From contig UQAU01000026.1 in NCBI GenBank assembly GCA_900539035.1, positions 1-26,519 on the forward strand: a DNA stretch of 26,519 nucleotides. The letters are read 5' to 3'. A program made the position numbers and the translations under genes. Below, piece by piece: positions 23,002 to 26,519 of this stretch. Source of the stretch: an uncultured Collinsella sp. Its GTDB lineage: Bacteria; Actinomycetota; Coriobacteriia; Coriobacteriales; Coriobacteriaceae. Below the pieces are notes generated by a model. That model made no database searches and was not told the DNA's origin. It saw only the letters and a list, made by a program, of their open reading frames with translations. The first letter of the stretch is position 1; every line of letters starts with the position of its first letter.

Positions 23002-23673
23002 ATGGCGCTAATCTATATCGTTGAGGACGATGAGCCCATTCGTCGCGAGCTTGCCGACATCCTTGCCCGTGCCGGTTTTGCGGTCGAGGCCTGCGAGTCG
23101 TTCGAGCATGTCTCGCGCGATATTCTCGCCGCCGCGCCCGACTTGGTGCTGCTCGACCTGACGCTTCCCGTCAAGGACGGCCAGCATATCTGCCATGAGG
23201 TTCGCCGCGAATCCGAGGTTCCCATCATCGTCCTCACTTCGCGCGCGACCGAGATTGACGAGGTCATGGCCATGACGCTCGGCGCGGATGACTTTGTTCC
23301 CAAGCCCCACAGCGCGCGCGTGCTCGTGGCGCGCATCAACGCACTGCTGCGTCGCACCGCGGCGGCGGGCGAGCGCAGCACACTTGTCCACAAGGGCCTG
23401 GAGCTCGATCTCGCTCGCTCCATGGTCACCAACATGCAAACCGGCACCAGTACCGAGCTCACCAAAAACGAGCTGCGTATCCTCTCGCTGCTTCTGAGCC
23501 GTGCGGGCAAGATCGTCTCGCGTTCGGCCATCATGCAGGACCTGTGGGACTCCGACGCCTTCGTGGACGACAATACGCTCACCGTCAACATCAACCGCCT
23601 GCGCACCACGCTCGAAAAAATCGGCATCAAGGGGTATTTGACGACGCACCGCGGCCAGGGCTATTCGGTCTAG
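23002..23673 (+). CDS. OmpR-family response regulator, BceR-like
   Basis: 223 residues. Receiver: Glu8/Asp9/Asp10, phospho-acceptor Asp52 (LVLLDLTLP), Thr in VLTSRATEID, Lys in VPKPHS. The winged-helix domain has ELTKNELRILSLLLSRAGKIVSRS and the recognition region DDNTLTVNINRLRTTLEKIG, ending THRGQGYSV. GGGAGG just upstream supports ATG 23002; ATG 22990 is an alternative. It is 9 bp before its kinase gene, so the pair is co-transcribed. The short linker and sequence style match regulators of antimicrobial-peptide sensing systems. Confidence 0.9.
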   Translation: MALIYIVEDDEPIRRELADILARAGFAVEACESFEHVSRDILAAAPDLVLLDLTLPVKDGQHICHEVRRESEVPIIVLTSRATEIDEVMAMTLGADDFVPKPHSARVLVARINALLRRTAAAGERSTLVHKGLELDLARSMVTNMQTGTSTELTKNELRILSLLLSRAGKIVSRSAIMQDLWDSDAFVDDNTLTVNINRLRTTLEKIGIKGYLTTHRGQGYSV

Positions 23674-23682
23674 GGGCCGGCT

Positions 23683-24726
23683 ATGTCGTTTGCCAAATTC
23701 TTCAAAGATGCGCTGCTTCCCGTCGCCGTGTGGACGTGCGGCGTGCTGTTGAGCTGCTTTGTGCTGACGGTCGCCGGCGCACCCGTTTCCATCGTGGTCG
23801 TGGCGGTCGGCGTGTCCTATATCTTTGGTATGCTCGGCATCGTGATCGAGTACGCGCGCCGTCGTCGTTTTCTGCGCCAGCTGGAGCGTGCGGCAGAGGA
23901 GCTCGAGAGTCCCGCATGGGTGCAGGAGATGGTGCAATGCCCGACCTATGCCGAGGGCGAGCTCGAATACGAGGTCTTGCGCCGGGTGGGCAAAGCCGCT
24001 TGCGACGAGGTTGCCGAAGGCAGGCGTCAGACCGATGACTATCGCGACTATATCGAGAGCTGGGTCCACGAGGCCAAGCTGCCCCTGGCGGCGGCCCATC
24101 TGATTTTGGAAAACCTGGACGGCAGCGAAGACGGCCTGTCGCGCGTGGACGACTTGGCACGCGAGCTTGCTCGCGTGGAGCGCTATATCGATCAAGCGCT
24201 GTACTACGCGCGCTCGGAAGTCGTGGAGCGCGACTACTTGATTCGCCGCTGGGATCTCAAGACCCTGGTGACGGGCGCGATTAAGGCCAACGCGCGCGAG
24301 CTCATCGAGGCGCACGTGGCCCCGGTGTGCGAGAACCTCGACTTCGAGGTCTTTACCGACGAGAAGTGGCTCGAGTTTATTCTGGGCCAGCTCATTCAGA
24401 ACAGCATTAAATATGCGCGCGAGGATGGCGCGAAGATCGTGTTTTCGGGTGCGCTGTTGGACGAGGGCCTGGCAAGCGAGCGCATCGAGCTTGCCGTCGC
24501 GGATAACGGCTGCGGCGTGAGCGCGGCCGACCTGCCGCGCGTGTTCGAGAAGGGCTTTACCGGCGACAACGGCCGCACCACCAAGCGCGCAACGGGCATC
24601 GGCCTCTACCTGGTGGCGCGCCTGTGCTCCAAGATGGGCATCGACGTCACCGCAGCATCCGAGCCCGGCGAAGGCTTCGTCGTAACATTCGCCTTCTCGA
24701 CCAACAAGTTCCAATACTTTGAGTAG
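23683..24726 (+). CDS. Intramembrane-sensing histidine kinase, BceS-like
   Basis: 347 residues. Two close transmembrane helices (about 11-31 and 34-56) are joined by almost no extracellular loop, the hallmark of BceS/intramembrane-sensing kinases. The H-box is YIESWVHEAKLPLAAAHLI with His129, the W-H-E-x-K-x-P pattern typical of BceS. HATPase_c: N-box LIQNSIKYA, G1 DNGCGV, FxKGFTG, and G2 ATGIGLYLV. Such kinases normally get their signal from a BceAB-type ABC transporter and answer to cell-wall-active peptides. No such transporter is in the window, so the partner must be elsewhere or the system senses directly. The 178 bp after it hold the hipBA promoter. Confidence 0.9.
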   Translation: MSFAKFFKDALLPVAVWTCGVLLSCFVLTVAGAPVSIVVVAVGVSYIFGMLGIVIEYARRRRFLRQLERAAEELESPAWVQEMVQCPTYAEGELEYEVLRRVGKAACDEVAEGRRQTDDYRDYIESWVHEAKLPLAAAHLILENLDGSEDGLSRVDDLARELARVERYIDQALYYARSEVVERDYLIRRWDLKTLVTGAIKANARELIEAHVAPVCENLDFEVFTDEKWLEFILGQLIQNSIKYAREDGAKIVFSGALLDEGLASERIELAVADNGCGVSAADLPRVFEKGFTGDNGRTTKRATGIGLYLVARLCSKMGIDVTAASEPGEGFVVTFAFSTNKFQYFE

Positions 24727-24790
24727 TCAGCCCGTATGACGTAGCCGTTCAGAATCTTCCCATTTAAGAAGGAATCAGTCTTTTCAGGAG

Positions 24791-24892
24791 CTATATTCCT
24801 GAACGGGAACATTGCTAATATAGTCAACACTATATTCCCGTACATGAACATAGTTCCACAGTTTTATACTATGTTCACGAACAGGAATATAT
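24791..24892. promoter_or_regulatory. hipBA operator region: three 24-bp palindromes at 39-bp spacing
   Basis: Three copies of the form CTATRTTC-N8-GAAYATAG occur at 24791-24814, 24830-24853 and 24869-24892. The halves are CTATATTC/GAACATTG, CTATATTC/GAACATAG and CTATGTTC/GAATATAT. The start-to-start spacing is exactly 39 bp both times. A -10-like TATACT (24865-24870) overlaps the start of the third copy, so binding should block the promoter. The likely binder is the HTH protein of the next gene, as HipB does in E. coli with its TATCC-N8-GGATA sites. Confidence 0.8.
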
Positions 24893-24903
24893 CTGGAGGC
24901 GTC

Positions 24904-25194
24904 ATGAGAACGGTGACAACGATTAAAAAGCTGGATGGGCGCATCAAGCTCAAACCGTCGGAAGTCGCTTTCTCGGAGCGCATGGTTTTCGATCCCGCCG
25001 AGATGGGGAAAGCCCTCAGGCTCAGAAGGCGTGAGCTCGGCTTGACTCAACGCGATATCGCGACTATGACGGGTCGCAGCCTTCGTGTGATTGGTGATAT
25101 CGAGCGGGGGCGGACAACGGTCGAAATTGGCGTCATTTTCGATTACGCCTCCATCGTGGATATTGATTTTATTCTGAAGGTGAGGGGGAAATAA
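24904..25194 (+). CDS. hipB: HipB-like XRE-family antitoxin/repressor
   Basis: 96-residue DNA-binding protein. The N-terminal 30 residues (MRTVTTIKKLDGRIKLKPSEVAF) are basic and unfamiliar. The helix-turn-helix of the Cro/XRE type follows (MGKALRLRRRELGLTQRDIATMTGRSLRVIGDIERGRTTV). The start at 24904 is chosen because GGAGG lies 4 nt upstream and the operators occupy the bases before it; the frame is open another 20 codons upstream but that part is inside the third operator. The stop overlaps the hipA start by one base (TAATG), so the two are translationally coupled. Role: binds and neutralises HipA and represses the operon. Confidence 0.88.
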   Translation: MRTVTTIKKLDGRIKLKPSEVAFSERMVFDPAEMGKALRLRRRELGLTQRDIATMTGRSLRVIGDIERGRTTVEIGVIFDYASIVDIDFILKVRGK

Positions 25195-26483
25195 TGGATG
25201 GCACGCTGTTCGTTCACCGGGAGTTTAATGGGTCTTACCAGCTGGTTGGCATATTGGAGGAAAACGCGGGGCTTCCGATATTCACCTATAGCCCCAAATA
25301 TCTCCAGAGCGGTGATGCGGCCCCGATTTCGACCTCGCTGCCGTTGTCGGCCGAGACATTTAGTCCGGACGCAACGGGTTCCTTTTTCTCCGGCATCATT
25401 CCGGAGGGGCAGCTCAACAGGGACCTTGAGAAAAGAGCGCGAGCGGAACGCGGAGATTACTTTAAGGTGCTCGATTTAGTCCGCGATGAACCTGTCGGCG
25501 CTCTGGTTTTGACGCGAGAGCCTTCGGCCGACAGTCTCGAAATGGGCTATGAAGAGATAGGTGAAGAACAGCTAAGCGGGCTGGCATACGCGCCGGCAGA
25601 GGTTGCTTTTGATTTAGCGCTAGAGAGTCGAATCTCCCTTGCAGGTGCTCAGGCGAAGGTCGGTCTCTACCATACGGGCGATGACCCACGTGGTGGATGG
25701 TACCTACCTCATGGAGCGGCCCCATCTACGCACATTCTCAAGGCGGGGTCGAAAACGTTCCCGGGCGAAACAGTGTGCGAAGCGATGTGCGTGAGAGCCG
25801 CCTCTCTGATGGACCTATCGGCCGAAGAGTGTTTTCTTATCCGAGTTGAGGATGCCGAGCCAATTATCGCCGTGAAGCGATTTGACCGAGTAACGCCTGA
25901 TACCGGACGCTCGGTTGACGGATTGCCAATTCCATACCGTTTGCACCAGGAAGATGTTTGTCAGGCCAAGGGCATCTCGCGTGAGCTTAAATATGAGGCG
26001 ACGGGCGTCAATTACCTAGGGCTTATCGTCGATGCGGTGCGAAGGGCGTCGACGAATCAAATGGAGGACAGGTTCCTTGTCGGCTATAACCAGCTGTTCG
26101 ACTATGCCGTAGGTAACTGCGATAACCATCTAAAGAACTGGTCGCTCGTATGGGACGAAAGTTGGAAGCAGGTGAGGTTGGCGCCGCTCTATGACGTGCT
26201 GTGCACAACGGTTTACGCCAGTCGCGTTCGTGAGATGGGCGTCTCGTTTGGTGGGAGCCGCAAGATTGACGACGTAACGCGCGGGTCGGTGATGAGCCAA
26301 ATGATTGGGGCGGGTTTGCCCGGGGGAATTGTCGCCGGAATGATTGCTGATACCTGCAATGAGGTTCCAGACGCGCTAAGAGACGCCGCGCGCGGTCTCA
26401 AAGAAGAGGGTTTTCCCGAGGCGGAGGTAATGTTCGAGAAGATCATTCCAGAAGTGCAAGCTCGTCTAAGCAGAATCGCCTGA
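25194..26483 (+). CDS. hipA: HipA-family Ser/Thr kinase toxin
   Basis: 429 residues, full length for HipA (E. coli 440). The N-terminal subdomain (1 to about 105, LFVHREFNGSYQLVGILEEN ... FFSGIIPEG) is included, so it is not a split HipST form. Kinase features, in HipA order: ISLAGAQAK loop with Ser148 (E. coli Ser150, autophosphorylation site), STHILKAG with the ATP Lys, VKRFDR, HQEDVCQA, catalytic GNCDNHLKNWS with Asp310 (E. coli Asp309) and metal Asp334 in APLYDVLC (E. coli Asp332). All key residues are present, so an active toxin is expected. In E. coli HipA phosphorylates glutamyl-tRNA synthetase and induces dormancy; the target here is unknown. Codon use and lower GC suggest transfer. 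Confidence 0.92.
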   Translation: MDGTLFVHREFNGSYQLVGILEENAGLPIFTYSPKYLQSGDAAPISTSLPLSAETFSPDATGSFFSGIIPEGQLNRDLEKRARAERGDYFKVLDLVRDEPVGALVLTREPSADSLEMGYEEIGEEQLSGLAYAPAEVAFDLALESRISLAGAQAKVGLYHTGDDPRGGWYLPHGAAPSTHILKAGSKTFPGETVCEAMCVRAASLMDLSAEECFLIRVEDAEPIIAVKRFDRVTPDTGRSVDGLPIPYRLHQEDVCQAKGISRELKYEATGVNYLGLIVDAVRRASTNQMEDRFLVGYNQLFDYAVGNCDNHLKNWSLVWDESWKQVRLAPLYDVLCTTVYASRVREMGVSFGGSRKIDDVTRGSVMSQMIGAGLPGGIVAGMIADTCNEVPDALRDAARGLKEEGFPEAEVMFEKIIPEVQARLSRIA

Positions 26484-26519
26484 TAACAAAACGTGGCCCC
26501 CCCAACCGGGCGGCCCGCC

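Noticed and set aside
23008..24714. 568-codon open frame on the minus strand
   Set aside because: Antisense to the response regulator and kinase, both of which carry full family motifs.
24791..24892. CRISPR-like array in the hipBA upstream region because of regular spacing
   Set aside because: Units are palindromes with variable bases inside, the gaps between units are only 15 bp, and there are no cas genes; operator repeats explain it.

Overview
The window looks like a chromosomal segment of a high-GC gut actinobacterium of the class Coriobacteriia, most likely Collinsella or a close relative. This rests on the style of the encoded proteins, the GC-rich third codon positions, the mixture of household genes (eno, purH, divIC, ppx) with PucR/YfcC-type accessory genes, and GGGACGTTCC-centred intergenic repeats that I associate with Collinsella. 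No 16S or other taxonomic marker is present, so the genus is an inference.

Left part (1-9350). The 3' end of enolase is followed by a clear terminator, then a divIC/ftsB-like septum gene and a Ppx/GppA phosphatase. A large inverted repeat and a minus-strand tRNA-Leu(UAA) with its own terminator come next, then a minus-strand membrane-anchored TPR-like protein. A small plus-strand pair encodes a lone PTS IIB protein and a VOC-fold protein. A bidirectional terminator separates these from a minus-strand operon (DUF4342 protein, OmpR-type regulator, histidine kinase; the last two genes overlap by 17 bp). A two-helix small membrane protein, a metallophosphoesterase interrupted by an in-frame TGA, and a minus-strand glutamyl-Q tRNA(Asp) synthetase complete this part.

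Middle (9350-15300). An intergenic stretch with two hairpins precedes a secreted/membrane DUF2207 protein with a glycine-rich tail. It is followed by a terminator, a second copy of the GGGACGTTCC-type repeat, a GNAT acetyltransferase (minus), purH with a textbook terminator, and an unrecognised 236-residue protein.

Accessory catabolic locus (15304-22900). A PucR-type regulator is divergent from a five-gene operon: ornithine-cyclodeaminase-family enzyme, PLP aminotransferase, a second ornithine-cyclodeaminase paralogue, M20D amidohydrolase and a YfcC/DcuC-superfamily transporter. Together they look like a module that imports or exports an amino-acid derivative, hydrolyses an N-acyl or peptide-like bond, and interconverts amino acid, keto acid and (cyclic) imino acid. 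The substrate cannot be read from the sequence. This is the best candidate for an undescribed pathway.

Right part (22900-26519). A BceRS-like two-component pair stands without its usual ABC transporter. It is followed by a HipB-HipA toxin-antitoxin operon whose promoter carries three 24-bp palindromic operators spaced exactly 39 bp apart, with a further palindrome between the first two. The hipBA upstream region is visibly more AT-rich than the surroundings, which fits an acquired module.
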